This document shows positions 12,508-24,609 of a DNA stretch of 64,000 nt, one piece after another. Within the stretch, counting starts at the first letter, position 1, and each line of letters opens with the position of its first letter. The DNA comes from Sclerodactyla briareus. Its lineage: Eukaryota; Echinodermata; Holothuroidea; Dendrochirotida; Sclerodactylidae. The notes beneath the pieces are model-generated. The model saw only the letters and a list, made by a program, of their open reading frames with translations, searched no databases and was not told the DNA's origin. Location: the NCBI GenBank assembly GCA_026419785.1, contig JAODTK010005922.1:558001-622000 (forward strand), written 5' to 3'. A program made the position numbers and the translations under genes.

Positions 12508-12849
12508 TAAGAGTCTTTTAACTTAAATGGAACAGTCCAGGGTAGCAACCCCGCGAGTTGTCACAGGTCCATGCTTGGTAGTATGAACTGTTACTCTCCG
12601 TTAGGGTACAGTGCACGGTTAAAATCTCCACTTACGATCATAAGTGCGGTCTGGTGATTCAGTCTTGTGTTTATGTATTACGTCACCATTTCCTTAGCTG
12701 CTTGCTTAGCACGTTGCGGTTTGGGCCACAGTAAAGGATGATGACAAATGAATGGATTATCTTCGGTAGTTCATCATTTCAGCATTGTGATTACTTCGTG
12801 GCACGAAGAATGTCAAAACCTGCATTCAGCACTCGAGTGCTGTGTTGCC

Positions 12850-13695
12850 TGACGTCACGGACTTGCAGCTGCTAACATGCTAAAGGTGAATCCAGCAAAA
12901 ACGCAACTGATCCATGTCTCCCTCTAAGTTTCGTAATTCGGCACCCCTCCACCACTCTACTCCATGTTGGCGGATCTTGGTTTACAACCCAGTCTCTCCG
13001 ACGCCAAAAACCTTGGTGTTCCTTTGGACAAAGCAAGCTATGACCTCAAAACGCACGTGCGTAAAGCGTATCAAGGCTGGCTGGTTCGGTGTTCACCGAT
13101 CGGGAAGGTCGAAAACACCATGACCAATCCTCCTCAGAACAGACTTGCACACCCGTCGTTTCATTCCGCCTCGATTTCTGCAATTGCCTACTCTTTGGAC
13201 TTCCTGCCTCTGAACTAAGAAACTGCAACCTGCATAACATTCACAATGCGGCAGCCAGAATTGTCACAAGGACACCTCCAGACAATATCACCCCGGTATT
13301 GAAGGATCTCCACTGGCTTCCTGTCACTGCTAGTATCGTCGTTCAAACTTCTACTCATCATGTTAAGATCTCCAAGGGCCGGCCTTAAGTACTTTGCCAC
13401 TTAATTGATCCGGATTGCCAAACACAACACCCTGGCGTCGTCCTCTGCAACTTTATAATCAGGAAAAAAGAACGCATACTCAATACGTATGGTAACAGGC
13501 TTTTGTCTCGGCAGGACCGTCCCTATGGTGAAATAACCACCGGACGACCTTCGGTCGCCAAACCATTGTTTGACCTTTATTAAAGAAGCCTGAAAACCTT
13601 CCTCTTCCGCAACCGATGACGCTTCCCCTTTTTCTTAAGCGCTTTGAGGCTCCTGGTAAGGCGCTATATAAACATACAACATTATTATAAAACGT
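12850..13695 (+). mobile_element. LINE 3' fragment (L2/CR1-like), copy at 13 kb
   Basis: Plus-strand pieces in changing frames resemble the reverse-transcriptase C-terminus: NPAKTQLIHVS (near 12,890), a NLGVPLDKASYDLKTHVRKA segment (near 13,008-13,067), RLDFCNCLLFGLPASELRN (near 13,170-13,225) and NAAARIVTRTPPDNITPVLK followed by DLHWLPVTA (near 13,245-13,335). It ends with the family's typical 3' tail: a run resembling GCGCTATATAAACATAC and ATTATTATAAAA at about 13,660-13,690. Stops and frame shifts are frequent. Strongly 5' truncated. Confidence 0.85.
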
Positions 13696-13699
13696 CTGT

Positions 13700-15950
13700 C
13701 TCATAGTGACAAAGGTAGCGCTTGCCCTGGCTTTATTTACAATATTCCAGAGAGTTATCACTATCTGATAATGATTCCAGCTGCACCTCGAGTATAATTG
13801 GTTAATAATTCCTCAGTATAGCAGAATATCTCTTGAAATATCTATTCAAGCAGTTGATCTGACCTCCACCACAAGAGGATGCCCAACCGAACCCGCAAGG
13901 AACCTATTGAAGACAACCCCTTGCAAACGCACAAGCCAAAGCTGCTTCTCGAATCTAATCTGAACAGGAGACAGAGGCCGATGCCACCTGCATCAGTTTA
14001 ACACATATTCTTGTCTTGCGCCTCGATAACAGGAAGAGGGCATAGATTCTCACATCGAGTGAATCATATTTTCTTTCTTATCTCGAAAAATAAATTGTTG
14101 TGGAGAGACATGTTTCACATTGGACTTGTATCATAAGGGATCCGCGGTTTATTGTCGCGCACGGATCCACTGAAATTCGGTCTGTGGGTTCGGTTCACTC
14201 CAAGAAGCCGTCCCATTATCTAACCGGATATTCCGCTGTGATCACGACGCGATTCAACACATCTACTCTTGTTTTCGCAATAAATTGTTCTTGTCATTTA
14301 CAAAGCTTTGCTTGGTCGTGTCCCATTCTACATTACTGCTTACGTTACTGTCGATTCCTCTGTGTGGGTTCTCCGCTCCTCCCAGGAGAACTAACTGCTT
14401 GCACATATTCCCGCGACTCGGACGAAGCTGAGCGGTCGTGGCTTTTCTGCTCCGCTCGATCAGGACGTAATCAGCTACCATCACAGGTCCATATTTATCA
14501 TTCCTAATTTTTGAAACATGTAATCATTGTGGAAAATATATCATTTTGGAAAACCTGAATTTTCAATTTCGTCCTCAGTTCGGCGATCCTTTAAGTTATG
14601 GTAATATCACAAATGACGTCATTAACATATGTAATACGTTAGGACCACGAGACGACCCTAGCCCAACCGTAGAATGTCCAATGAAAGTGCAGTTCGCATA
14701 AGTTATAGTTTTCTAAAGCTGATTCTATTGTAACTGTTGTTGTGAAATTACATTTGTGCCAGACAGATTCCAAGTATATATGTAAATATATTATGGATAC
14801 CTGTACTGAACTGTTCGTCAGTTTTGCCTCTTCTGTCATTTTCAGTATGAGTATACTAACCAATGTATTTTTAAATGTCCAAAATCTCACCTATATTCGA
14901 TACAGCCACTTTTCACCCTTCTAGTGATAAACAAGGGGCGTTCAAATAACAGGGAGCGCCAGTTCAGATACTACACCTGTGGGAGAGGGGTATAGGAAAA
15001 GAATTTTACTCTCCCCAAATGTACAAATTCTTTTTTAAAATGTTCCCAAATGCGAAATATGGTTATATGCTGAACACTTTCCAAGTTTTTGTTTGAGCTA
15101 TATCTTGGTATAGGGCATAATTATTCTTCTCTCAATGGAAGTGGCGTGCCTGCTTGTTTTCAAAGACCACACAATTCCGGCAGGAACTGAGGATAAAGAA
15201 AATTCATTGGACCAACAGGGACCAGTACGTTACATGGGTCCGCCCAGCGAATTCAAGGAAGGTATTTTAACCCATCATGACGCATTTTTCCCACCTATAT
15301 GGCACTTTTTTTTGAATTGTGGATAATTGAAATATTTTATTTTGCCATAGGGCTGTGTGCTGCTTTTATGTCACATTGGATTCTTTGGATTTCAGAAGGT
15401 ATCTCGGCAATCATTTAATGTCCACTTTCGACCTGATGATGACACATATTCCCCACTATTTAACTGTTTAAGGGTAAGGAAGCTTCATTCAATAAATTAG
15501 GATAAGGCTGTGTGCTATGTTCAATGTTGATCACTTTAGAGGTATAGCTCCGGCTAATTTTCCACATGTATACATAACAAAAATAACGATTGAGACAAAT
15601 TTATCAACTTTCTCAAAGTTTTCCAGGTAAATCATCTCAAATCAAAACAGGATAGACAAGGGTTGACTGCGGGTCGTTCTAGCATTTACGCTAGCGCTGT
15701 TGCAACCTAACTTGCAAACTTTGCTGGGGTTAGGTAAGAAAGTAAGTTCCAAAAAAAAAAAAAAAAATCAGAGAGAGCGGGAGAGAGAGGGGGGCGATCA
15801 ATCTGACTAATATACCTATAGATAGGCTTTGGAAAAAATCCTACTTCTACTAAACACGTGCATATTCCTTGAGAAATTCTACCAAACATTGCCACAATCC
15901 GAGGCTCATAAGGAGATTTTCACAGTTTCATAGGATCATTTTCGCGTGAA
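13700..15950. other. Unassigned sequence
   Basis: No supported gene. An open stretch of 135 codons at 14,100-14,507 has no recognisable domain. A(17) at 15,750-15,766 is followed by a GA-rich stretch. The rest is unremarkable. Confidence 0.3.
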
Positions 15951-15955
15951 TTTTC

Positions 15956-15975
15956 GCCCAGTGAGGGCGCTGTTC
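15956..15975. repeat. CCAGTGAGGGCGCTGTT word (also at 43,630)
   Basis: A 17-base word is shared exactly between 15,958-15,974 and 43,630-43,646. It resembles the terminal motif seen in many short interspersed DNA elements of marine animals. No complete element could be delimited around either copy. Confidence 0.35.
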
Positions 15976-16094
15976 GTACTTACAATACACACAGGCCCAG
16001 TCCACAATGTAACGACAACGATTTTTCAACTAAGTTTCCTCAACTCGTAACTGAGAATAGCTACTCATCATTCGGCAGATATTATTGCATATAC

Positions 16095-16132
16095 CACCCC
16101 CACCCCCACCCCCACCCCCACCCCCTCCCCAT
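16095..16132 (+). repeat. (CCCCCA)n microsatellite
   Basis: Six to seven repeats of CCCCCA or CCCACC type. The complementary strand is G-rich, with runs of five G that could form a G-quadruplex. Confidence 0.9.
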
Positions 16133-16602
16133 ATGTGGATTTTGGTTTTGTTGAAAAATAGAACATTCACAGGAATTGTACGACCTTGACATGTTGTTTT
16201 TTTCAGTTAGATTGACCCAATTTGGTTACTGGTTCCAATTACGTGGTTGACAGCTGATGTCGATTCATGTCACGTGTCTCTAGCAACGTTTACCGACACA
16301 TCAGCACATGCCTGTTATTATCTAATCACCCTAATGTATGTAATCAAGGCATGAGAGAATGACATGAATGAGCTCCCGGGATGAATGTAACGACATGGAC
16401 ATTTATAACCAGGATAACCCCCCACAAAGATGCGCGAGGAAAGGACTAAAATAGGGCCTTCGCAAAGAAGAGAAAAGGGGTCAGTTTGTCACGGAGGAGC
16501 ATAATCCCGGGCGCAAGAACAGTAAAGATCGATCACAGTGTCCCAGCCTATGCAGGGGACTGCTATTCCCTGTTAGGGCTCGGTTTTTCCCGCAGTCACA
16601 GC

Positions 16603-16876
16603 CCCAGCAAACACAAAACGTTATTATAACATTTCATAAAGAGCTCTCGAAAATGTTTTCATAATGTTAAATGTGTTGCTTATAACACGTTTTATGACAT
16701 TTTTCAATGGACGTAGCACGTTTAAACGTTTTAATAATGTTAAATTATTGTCATAACGAATGGAATGTTGCAAAAATGTTCTTGTAACATGATCATTACA
16801 CCACAAAATGATGTAATCGAAACATCACACGAAGCATTCTCAAAACGTTTTAACAACGCTTTGGTGATTGCTGGCA
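16603..16876. mobile_element. AACGTT-rich MITE with CCAGCAA ends
   Basis: About 275 bp bounded by CCCAGCAAACACAAAACGTT on the left and its imperfect complement (AACGCTTTGGTGATTGCTGG) on the right. The inside is built of degenerate 20-25-bp repeats containing AACGTTTTAATAATGTTA-like words on both strands. No coding capacity and no clear target-site duplication. This looks like a short non-autonomous DNA transposon; superfamily not determined. Confidence 0.65.
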
Positions 16877-16879
16877 GGT

Positions 16880-17730
16880 AGACACCGTTTCCGAACCACT
16901 GGAGTAGGTACAGAGACCATATTCATTCACGGTCGTAAGATTGCCATCAAGATTCATCAGTTTCATGATCCATTCTGTTCGTTACATTTTGGTGTGTGAT
17001 ATTCCACGTATGGCAGGACAGTGATATTCCTGGGATGTCGAGTGGCTAGGCCGACAACCGCGTATACAGAGTATTACCATTTTCGTGGGTGTTGACAGCA
17101 GTTTTAGAGTGTGTAAAGATCATTATCGGTGATGTAACATGTCCCTCGAGTAACCTGTGATCAGCGAATAGGCTTCACATCCGAAGAGTAGGGCAAAAAG
17201 CGATAAGATTTGATATAAAATAAAAAATATATAGCCCCGTGGGTGATCCAGCTAGGTAAGAATCCCTAAGATATTTTTTCGATTTCGAATGATTTATTTA
17301 TCGTGTGTATCGCAAGAAGAACGAGACATAAATTATGTCGAGAGCTAACTGAGGTATTTTGATACCTTCTTGCAGAACGAGCGCATCCGCGGTGATACAA
17401 CCGTAGCCTCGAGGTTAAGATGGCCGTGATAAAAGTATTCAGTGAATTATAACTATGAATTGTTATCGGTCTCAATGGAGAATGCCTCGAATTTCCCATA
17501 AATACAAGGCAAATCGTTCAAAAAAAACTATTGCCATCGCTTTCAAATTATTGAGTGATAGTCGCTGGTCAGCGGAGCGAAGAAATTAGGGTTATTCTTC
17601 CGAACTCGAAATCGCGTGTTAATTGAACGTGCAATGAAATGTCACTATGCCACCAACATTATTCGATGGCGCTTCTATTCCATCTCAAATTTGGAAAAAC
17701 CAAAATATTAGGTTTTCACAATTCCCCATT
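16880..17730. other. Unassigned sequence
   Basis: No repeat or coding signature recognised. Confidence 0.3.
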
Positions 17731-17734
17731 TTTT

Positions 17735-17824
17735 ATCAAATCTAGCACACTTTCACACCAAATTATAGGGTTCTGTACTCACATAGGAAAGCCGTTCACC
17801 AGAGTTTCAACCTGATCGGACCAG

Positions 17825-17867
<43 letters not shown>

Positions 17868-18040
17868 AGCCCCCCCCCCCCCCCCCCCCGGCCATAATGG
17901 ACTTACCGTGTCAACAAGCTTTCAGACTTTGACTCTCTGGAACAAGATGACCTTTGAACCGACCCAAAAACATAGGATCTGTTTCTCATTATGGGGAACC
18001 CAAAATACCAAGTACGGAACTTCATCCTCCAAGATTCTCC
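17735..18040 (+). repeat. Copy of the AACAATAGGGTT family with a poly(C) expansion
   Basis: Diverged copy of the half-units in the 38.7-40.6 kb array: shared TAGGGTTCTGTACTCA, CCTGATC-GACCA, CAGACTTTGAC, ATGACCT and ATGGGGAAC words in the same order. Between GACCA and the ATGGACTTA block, the sequence is replaced by a C tract at 17,825-17,889 broken only by GAG at 17,867-17,869. No head or CA tail is seen here. Confidence 0.65.
17825..17889 (+). repeat. Poly(C) tract (~65 bp)
   Basis: Essentially pure C with one GAG interruption. The complement is poly(G). Its true length may be uncertain because such tracts are hard to sequence. Confidence 0.95.
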
Positions 18041-19640
18041 GACTTCGGTCAAGGAATCAAAAAACAGAGTGAAATTGCCCTAAGTTTGTTGGTTTCCTTG
18101 CAGGGGGCCTAAAGCCCGACTGTACCAAGTATCCAATGAGCTGATATGACTTATGTTAGTGCTCATGTGTATGCGTAATGTGTGGGGGGTGTATGCGGGG
18201 GGTATGTGTGATGTGTGTATCACACATGTGCAGGTACGTTTGTTGGCGGGTGGGGTGTGCGTGTCTTTGCGTGGGTCTGTGTGTACGTGCGTGGGTGTGA
18301 TCAAAAAGATGCAGGGGGCCCCTTACGTAAACGGGCATGTAGGTTAGTCATGGCGTGGCTATTTCCTTTTCTTGGGTAGGGACAATTGTCACCTAAGGTC
18401 AGCAGGATCCAAGTCTTGAAAGATTGCCTTGTTATATAGGTTGGCAATTCTAGTGGCTGACTCCTTTATTTAGGTGTTCAGTGTCAAGTCAACTAGCAGA
18501 ATAGTCGCTTGAGGTCAACAGATGGCCACAGTCTGACAATCCTAGCATCATAAAGCCTAGGGGAAGTGGAGACGCTATCATGCAAATGTTTACAAGCGAG
18601 GCGATTTGTGTTGAGATTGGGGGGACGGTACAAGATGAATATACTATCTCGGGCGGAGCCGCACCATGGGTTGGCGCGTAGTGTACCTAAAAAGAATCGT
18701 TTGACGGACCCATAGATTGCAGGAAACGTGCAATTCCCTAGTGCAGTAAGCAGCAAATTGATAAAATTTTTATTTTAGGAATGCTCCAAAAAAAAAAAAC
18801 AAAAACTTCAATTTTTCAAAACTTTGCATTGAGTGCGTGACATTTGTGATACCAAGTGAGGCTTGCAGTAATGAAAGAGAATGGAAATGGGAAATGGTCA
18901 ACAACCAGATACGTTCGTGAGAAGCGCGAATTTCGCAGGATCGATTCGACCAACGACACTTGCACTGACCCCTCTCGAAATATCACTTAGATAGGCCATG
19001 AGTTTTGTACTCGAAATACGGCTCCATTTTTATCTCTTCGCGGACCACGGGCGCATGGGTGGGCTCTTCAAATTGAGGGCCAGACAGTGATCAAAATAAA
19101 TTAGTGACCTATAACACAGAAAGTAAAACCGCAACTGCGCGCGGAGGGCGCTCGCGAAATTTAAATTTAAAAATATTGCAGTCAGTTGGCCATTTCACCA
19201 GATTTACTTTTGTGGTGACATAAGCAATGGTTGCTATGGTAACCATGGACATAAACTCTCAAATTGTGGAATTTAGGGGGCAAAAGACAAATTTGGGCAA
19301 TTTCTCATTTCACTATTTTTTCAAGTATCGCTTGATTCCAAGACTGAATGATTTCAATCTCTGTAGCAATGTAAAAAGGCAAACATAACAACTTTGTCCC
19401 AGCATTAGCCCCAAAGTACCAAAAATGTGGGGTTAGGGGGGGGGGAGTAGATTGTTCGGCCAAACTTTGGATTTTTTGGAAATCTGTTCAGTTTTTCGGT
19501 ATATTAGAGATTGGGAGGAATGAATGATTTCCAACTTTTAGAACAAGGTAAACAGTATCAAAACAAAAGGTTTACCAACATTTATGCTGTAAATTAAACT
19601 GAAAAATTTCTATGACTAGAATAGTTTTTGGGGAAAACGG
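18041..19640. other. Unassigned sequence with GT-rich stretch
   Basis: 18,150-18,302 is strongly GT-rich (GTGTGTG/GGGTGT mixtures), probably a decayed microsatellite. The remainder up to 19,640 shows nothing recognisable; a short G run occurs at 19,435-19,444. Confidence 0.35.
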
Positions 19641-19699
19641 TGTTTTCAGACATATTTTGATAATGTTTTTTCCTTGCAACGCAATAAGAGCGGTAGCAG

Positions 19700-20036
19700 G
19701 TAGAAAACAGATGAATAGTTCACATTGGCTGATAAGACCCTGGGGATTGCCTTCTGGTTTTTTTTATTTTTAGTCGCTGTTTTTGCAGTCATGTTCGTTC
19801 GTCCTTCAGCGGCGTTTTGTATCTTCTCGAAAAGGCGCTTTATAAATGTTTGTAGGTTGTATCCACCCCAAGTTATAGCTACGATTTGAGTATCATTTTT
19901 CGCTATAAGTCTCATCTTTCGCAGTATGTATGTATGTATGTAGGTATGTATGTATGATTGTATATATTGTAGTATTATGTATGGATGTATGTATGTGGTA
20001 TGTGATGAGTATGTCATGTATGTATGTAGATGGATT
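19700..20036 (+). repeat. Possible LINE 3' tail and GTAT microsatellite
   Basis: Near 19,833 the sequence AAAGGCGCTTTATAAATG resembles the 3' end of the L2/CR1-like LINEs elsewhere in this window. It is followed at 19,924-20,035 by an interrupted (GTAT)n tract. The protein part upstream is not recognisable, so the LINE call is weak; the microsatellite is certain. Confidence 0.35.
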
Positions 20037-20119
20037 TCTCTAGCTTCACGAAAGCATAAAATTTACTCAAATTAGAGCCGAAGTAGCAAATGCGCTCTAC
20101 ATACATTACCCTGGTATCA

Positions 20120-20345
20120 GTGCAATATAGCAAGACCCACAAGTCGGGTCAGTCCGCACCCATACCCGAATACCGTCTCTTCGCGGGTCAATGCTGTGAA
20201 TGGATCTGCATGGATAATGAGAGGTATTAGAAGGTATAGGCACCATATCAATAGTGCAAGGAAGTCGTCTAGGTTTCGCAGGATTCGAAGTTCGTAATCC
20301 TTCGATTTTACCAGCACGGCACCTTAACTACCAGGCTTATCCAGT
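20120..20345 (-). repeat. tRNA-derived SINE-like unit
   Basis: On the minus strand from about 20,343 the sequence contains an A-box-like TGGTAGTTAAGGTGCC and, about 40 bases further, a B-box-like ACTTCGAATCC, in the order and spacing of an internal RNA polymerase III promoter. The tRNA fold is imperfect. No poly(A) or other tail could be fixed, so the boundaries are approximate. Confidence 0.45.
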
Positions 20346-20919
20346 CTCCACTAACACTGTAGTGACCTGATGTGCCGCTGGCCAAAAATTGCAGCAAAAG
20401 GCATCATTCAAACGTCACGGAAGCGAATTTGAAGTTGAAGAATCGGTGCTACTAAATGCCTATATTTGTCCCATTTTTTACAATACGGCGAGCCGAAAGA
20501 TGGTTTTCTGGAAGATGGCTCTCCCGGAAAAGTAGGGCCAGGGGGCAACGAAACCACGCTTTTTTCCGAGAGAATTTCCGCTGGAATGAAAATTCCGGAA
20601 ATAGATCTCAAGGTAGATGATTGGACACAGCGCCAAAAAGGCACGGGAAATGCCGTTGTTCTGCAATCTGGGGGAAAACAAAACTGCAATTCTACGTGAA
20701 CCAACCGAGTTGATAAAATACCAGAATATTTTACGGGAATGGAGCAGCTATTTCATCCAACTTCATTTTACTGTCCTAATGCCTTCGTATAAACACGGTT
20801 GCCTGGGCTGGATGTATGATCATTGTCAGCGAAATAGATCAGCTCAAATAATGGAACAAACTTCAGTACGACGCCCCAACCGAATATTTGGGGTCGTCCC
20901 CCAACCGAATATTGGGGGA

Positions 20920-21385
20920 CCCCCCCCCCCCCCCGTCATCAATACGCCTTGACTACTGCTCCAGCCTGCTCAAGGCTTCCAGCCTGCACTGAGATCCAAA
21001 ATTCGCAGCGAATTCAACACTCAGTGGCTAGGATGGTGACCCGAAGCTTTGCAAGCAAATTTTTCTCACATAACCGATCCTTCACCTTCAACCACTCGAC
21101 TGGCTCCCTGTCGGATGTCGGATAACATACTAATATGCACTCACGAACTCTCCACTGATTGGTTGAATGTTCGTTCTCAATGCCCGCCAACCGGAAATCT
21201 GAAACAAACTGTCTGAAAACACCTTGTCCGTCCCTTGAACTCGTTCGCAAGTTACCGTATTTTGCAAACTCAATTACTCCGTGATTCTTTTGTTTGATCT
21301 GTATTTTTTTTATTATGAAGCGCTTCGATATTGTTTTTTTGTAAAGGCGCTGTATAGTCCTAATGTTGGTCATCAAGAATAACCT
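20920..21385 (+). mobile_element. LINE 3' fragment (L2/CR1-like) at 21 kb
   Basis: It follows a C homopolymer (20,922-20,934). Plus-strand reading gives degenerate reverse-transcriptase C-terminal words (an LDYCSSLLK-like segment, a NTQWLGW/ARMVTRSFAS-like segment and HITDPSLH) over 20,940-21,090. It ends with AAGCGCTTCGATATTG and AAAGGCGCTGTATAGTCC at 21,317-21,361, the same 3' signature as the other LINE ends here. Heavily decayed and 5' truncated. Confidence 0.6.
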
Positions 21386-21424
21386 GCAAGTGTGAGACGT
21401 TTACTGGTGAATAAACCAAGTCGA

Positions 21425-21552
21425 TAATTTAGGTAAATAACGCCGGACGAGGCGCTCCGAGTTTCGTATTAATCTAAATCAAAGTCGAGACTGTTTTGAA
21501 CCATTAAAAGTCGGCCCGCTGTAGTTTATTCCTATTTCCTCCACCGCAAATG
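21425..21552 (+). repeat. Dispersed repeat (partner at 42,004-42,126)
   Basis: Shared ordered words with 42,004-42,126: AGTTTCGTATTAATCTAA (or its GTTCGGTATT variant), GGACTGTTT, AAAAGTC, CTGCTGTAGTTTAT and CCGCAAAT. Same orientation. Class unknown. Confidence 0.6.
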
Positions 21553-21834
21553 GGGAAACATACAACGTTTAACTGCTCAATATGTTTACCAAACGTTTCG
21601 ATCATGTGACCTTCATCTATACTTGTGCAGTTCAGCATGCACAATTTACGTACTAAACAGCACGAACGAATGACTTGTGACTTCCACGTTCTCCTCGCCC
21701 CCTGGATAGACCCAGCATCACTGTCCAGATTCCCCCTAAGCCTTGTTCTTAGTCTCTGTCCATGACCTATGAATTCCCAGGTTTTGGAGAACTACTGTCT
21801 GCGTTCAAATGCAACGATCTTCCGGCCTGGAACA

Positions 21835-22000
21835 ACTCGTGCTGCATTACTCTGCCTATGTGCCGAGGTTCATTCCTTAGATACGACGATAGTTAGAGGT
21901 CGCCCCAGTTTTATTAACCCTTGAACTGCCCAGTGGGAACCTCGACTGCTTCTTTTCAAATGAAATGAGGCGCGGTCACCCTTATAAAATTTACGATTTT
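21835..22000 (+). repeat. Dispersed repeat, copy 2 (partner at 2,041-2,205)
   Basis: Same word order as the copy near 2.1 kb: TCGTGCTGCATT, CTCTGCCTATGTGCCGAG, CCCAGTTTTA and TGGGAACCT. Lies between the 21.4-kb repeat and the second MITE. Confidence 0.55.
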
Positions 22001-22237
22001 TAAAGGCACAACTGCAGGATTAAACATCGTCGGTTATATGGTGGAGAATGGGAAACTATCTATAGGTCCAACCCCATTTCAATACGATTTTCCTATGTGG
22101 AGTGATTGGCTTTCAAGCTTTTGGTCCATTATGCAGCGAATTGGGGAGACTCTCAATTGCGCAATAAGCAACTGGACGTACACTTGGACAACAAGGGAAA
22201 TTAAGAGGTTAGTATTTCATTGTCATTTGTTGACTAA

Positions 22238-23081
22238 GCGGGTTTCCATGAACGCGGCGGGCGGGGGCGGGGCGGACGGGCGGGCGGGCGTTTTGGAAGG
22301 TTCGTTTCCATGCCACGCGGGCCGGCGTGCGGGCGTTTTCTAGAGGCCACGCACCTCTTATAAACTTTTAGTATCTGCGCTATATAAGAACCGGTGTAGC
22401 TTACGATATGAATATTGTAGGTCTATTATTGCTTATTGTTATTTGTTATTCTTGTTATTATTGTTATTATTGTTGTTGTGGTCGGTTGTCCTTGTCGTTG
22501 CCCGGTGCCGTGTTGTGTTGTTGTCATGGTCGTTGTTGTCGTACGTTGGACGTTGTGTTCACAAACACGGACGCAGGACTAGGTTTAAACCTAACACGGT
22601 GTTCATTTTCTGAAAACAAATTGTTCTGAATGGCAACGATTACGGCCCACCATTAAAACTTCACAATTGACGGTTTTGGAGATTTCATTAGCAAATACGA
22701 TTATCGGTTTACAATGTATTAGGTGTTTTCAAAAAGGGTCGAGCCTTTTGAATTTAGACACAATCTGTATAAAATTCTCATACTTATGTTGAAACAGTTA
22801 GGAATGGTGATGGCACATTATTTGAAACGAAAAATTGTCCTCTACTCTCCATATCCGGTTCAAAGCTGGTAAGATTGCAGGGAAATACCGGGAATGGATT
22901 GCAAAATACCACGCGGACACGCCGGGCGGGCGGGGGAAAAACTCGCGACATGAACGATTCGAGAAAAACGCCCCGACCGCCCGCCGCCCGCCCGCGTGCA
23001 GGAAACGGATCCATTGAAAATGAACGATGAGCGATTTTAGACGAACGCCCGCCCGCCCGCCGCGTGCATGGCAAACGCGGA
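22238..23081. mobile_element. MITE with GC-rich terminal inverted repeats, copy 2 (Harbinger-like)
   Basis: The 844-bp relative of the 11,731-12,507 element lies in the same orientation. Doubled TTTCCATG-CACGCGG-like termini sit at both ends (about 22,242 and 22,302; inverted at about 22,990 and 23,050). TAA lies directly outside each end (22,235-22,237 and 23,082-23,084). The interior has a TTG/TTA-rich tract (22,420-22,520) and the same non-coding core. Indels relative to copy 1 are frequent, so either the insertions are old or the sequence carries errors. No transposase. Confidence 0.8.
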
Positions 23082-23084
23082 TAA

Positions 23085-23640
23085 GTATATATTAGCAGGA
23101 GTTATGTTGACTTTCTCTCACTAAAGTAACCATCAAAACCTACAAACCCACTAACAGCAATCCGCCCCCACCAGAACTAAATGCTTCTCGAAGTGAAAAT
23201 TCATATGTGGTTCATAGAAAGAAGAATGTCTTGAAGGGTTGTGCAAGTATGCCACCATTATTATGCATGATGGGTGTTTTTCGATCTTGCGCAATACACA
23301 TGCACGGGGGACAACTTTCAAGCAACGTAACTCCATAACGGAAAGTCATAATGAACTGAGGGGTTGGGATGATGCAGTCAGTTTTCATTTTAACCTCTTA
23401 ATGATTCACACTACAGTTGTCCCTCAATGAAATTCATGCTCCACACACGAACCAATAACGACGATCACAAAAACGAGAAAAGGATAAAATGTCGATCGTG
23501 AGTGAATGGAACTATCCGCTAAAAAAAAGGATGTTATACCTGGGTACATTCGACCGTCATTGATTATTCAGCTCCCATCTGTGTTATCATGGGTTCTTAT
23601 CCGCACAGTGTGACCGCGCGAGCTTCCGATTTCACCGTTA
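23085..23640. other. Unassigned sequence
   Basis: No element or coding signature recognised. Confidence 0.3.
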
Positions 23641-23649
23641 AAAGTGCTG

Positions 23650-23900
23650 TATACAATAGTGCGATACGAAGACGATGATTTTAATTTATCTGATGGATTG
23701 TTCACACTAGCAGACTAAATGCCGCATGTCGTACATAATTTTATCGAAACGTGTGGGCGCTCACTAACGGCCGTAGTGGTTGTAGTCGAGTTGAAAAAAG
23801 TACATGGTCCTCTTTCGTCACCTCAGGCGGTGTAATAGCTTGGTCGGATGATATAATTGAATATAAAGAATTGCAATTGCAAAGCAATTGAGAGCATGTT
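23650..23900 (+). mobile_element. CACTAG-box element, copy 1
   Basis: Co-linear with 24,940-25,180: AGTGCGATACGA, TTATC-GA-GGAT, GTTCACACTAG, then a 3' part with CTCAGGCGGT-GAATAGCTTGG (near 23,825) and a CAATTG-rich end. Non-coding. Copy 2 has a palindromic 5' end, suggesting a fold-back or MITE-type element. Confidence 0.6.
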
Positions 23901-24609
23901 TCTTTTCTTCTCAGGACTGGTGAGGTGCGTCAAAAGAGTTGCATTGCCCATTTTGGAAGAATCACACACTTAAACAGCCTCTTTGTCATCTGTGAGCAGT
24001 GATTGTTTCTCTTATGAGCGCTAATATTTCACAGAGCTGAAATGCCGCTTGGGTTCCCAATTCACCCAGAGAGGAGGTCTTACATTTCGCCCGATTTCTG
24101 GATACTGACCTTCATAATACAGACAATAATTTCCATACATCCAGAATGCCAAAAGATGGTCCGTCCACCTACGTGCCAACCCGCACTACTTCACTGACCT
24201 TGAGACATTCTTGTTTTTTGGCGTTGGCTCCAATAAAATCTACCTCTAGAACTTATCGCCATTGCCCTCCAGTTTCCCGGCTTTCAATCCTTCTTACTCT
24301 CTATAACTCATCTGTCTACCTCATGTTATCTGGTGGAGTCCAACGACCACGGCCTTCACCCATACCGTTATTGGTGGCGCTAGTAATGTAATATGAGAAC
24401 GGCATTTTCATATTCTAACTAAAATCATGGTTTTGTATGCGGCTTGTAGCGCTACGTATGGCCACGTTAGGGCGAGCGGCTAATCATCAGCGGTCGTCCC
24501 TTTCCTGGATACAACATCACCACCCCATACATCCATCAAAACTCTCATTTTAATCGCCGAACTCACTTTTGCATCCAAAAGTCCCGCACTTTAGCACTAC
24601 TGGCCAAGA

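Noticed and set aside
14100-14507. A 135-codon open frame near AATAAA-containing sequence
   Set aside because: No terminal repeats, domains or splice context; not enough to call any element.
18153-18347. Overlapping open frames in the GT-rich region
   Set aside because: They result from low-complexity GT sequence on both strands.
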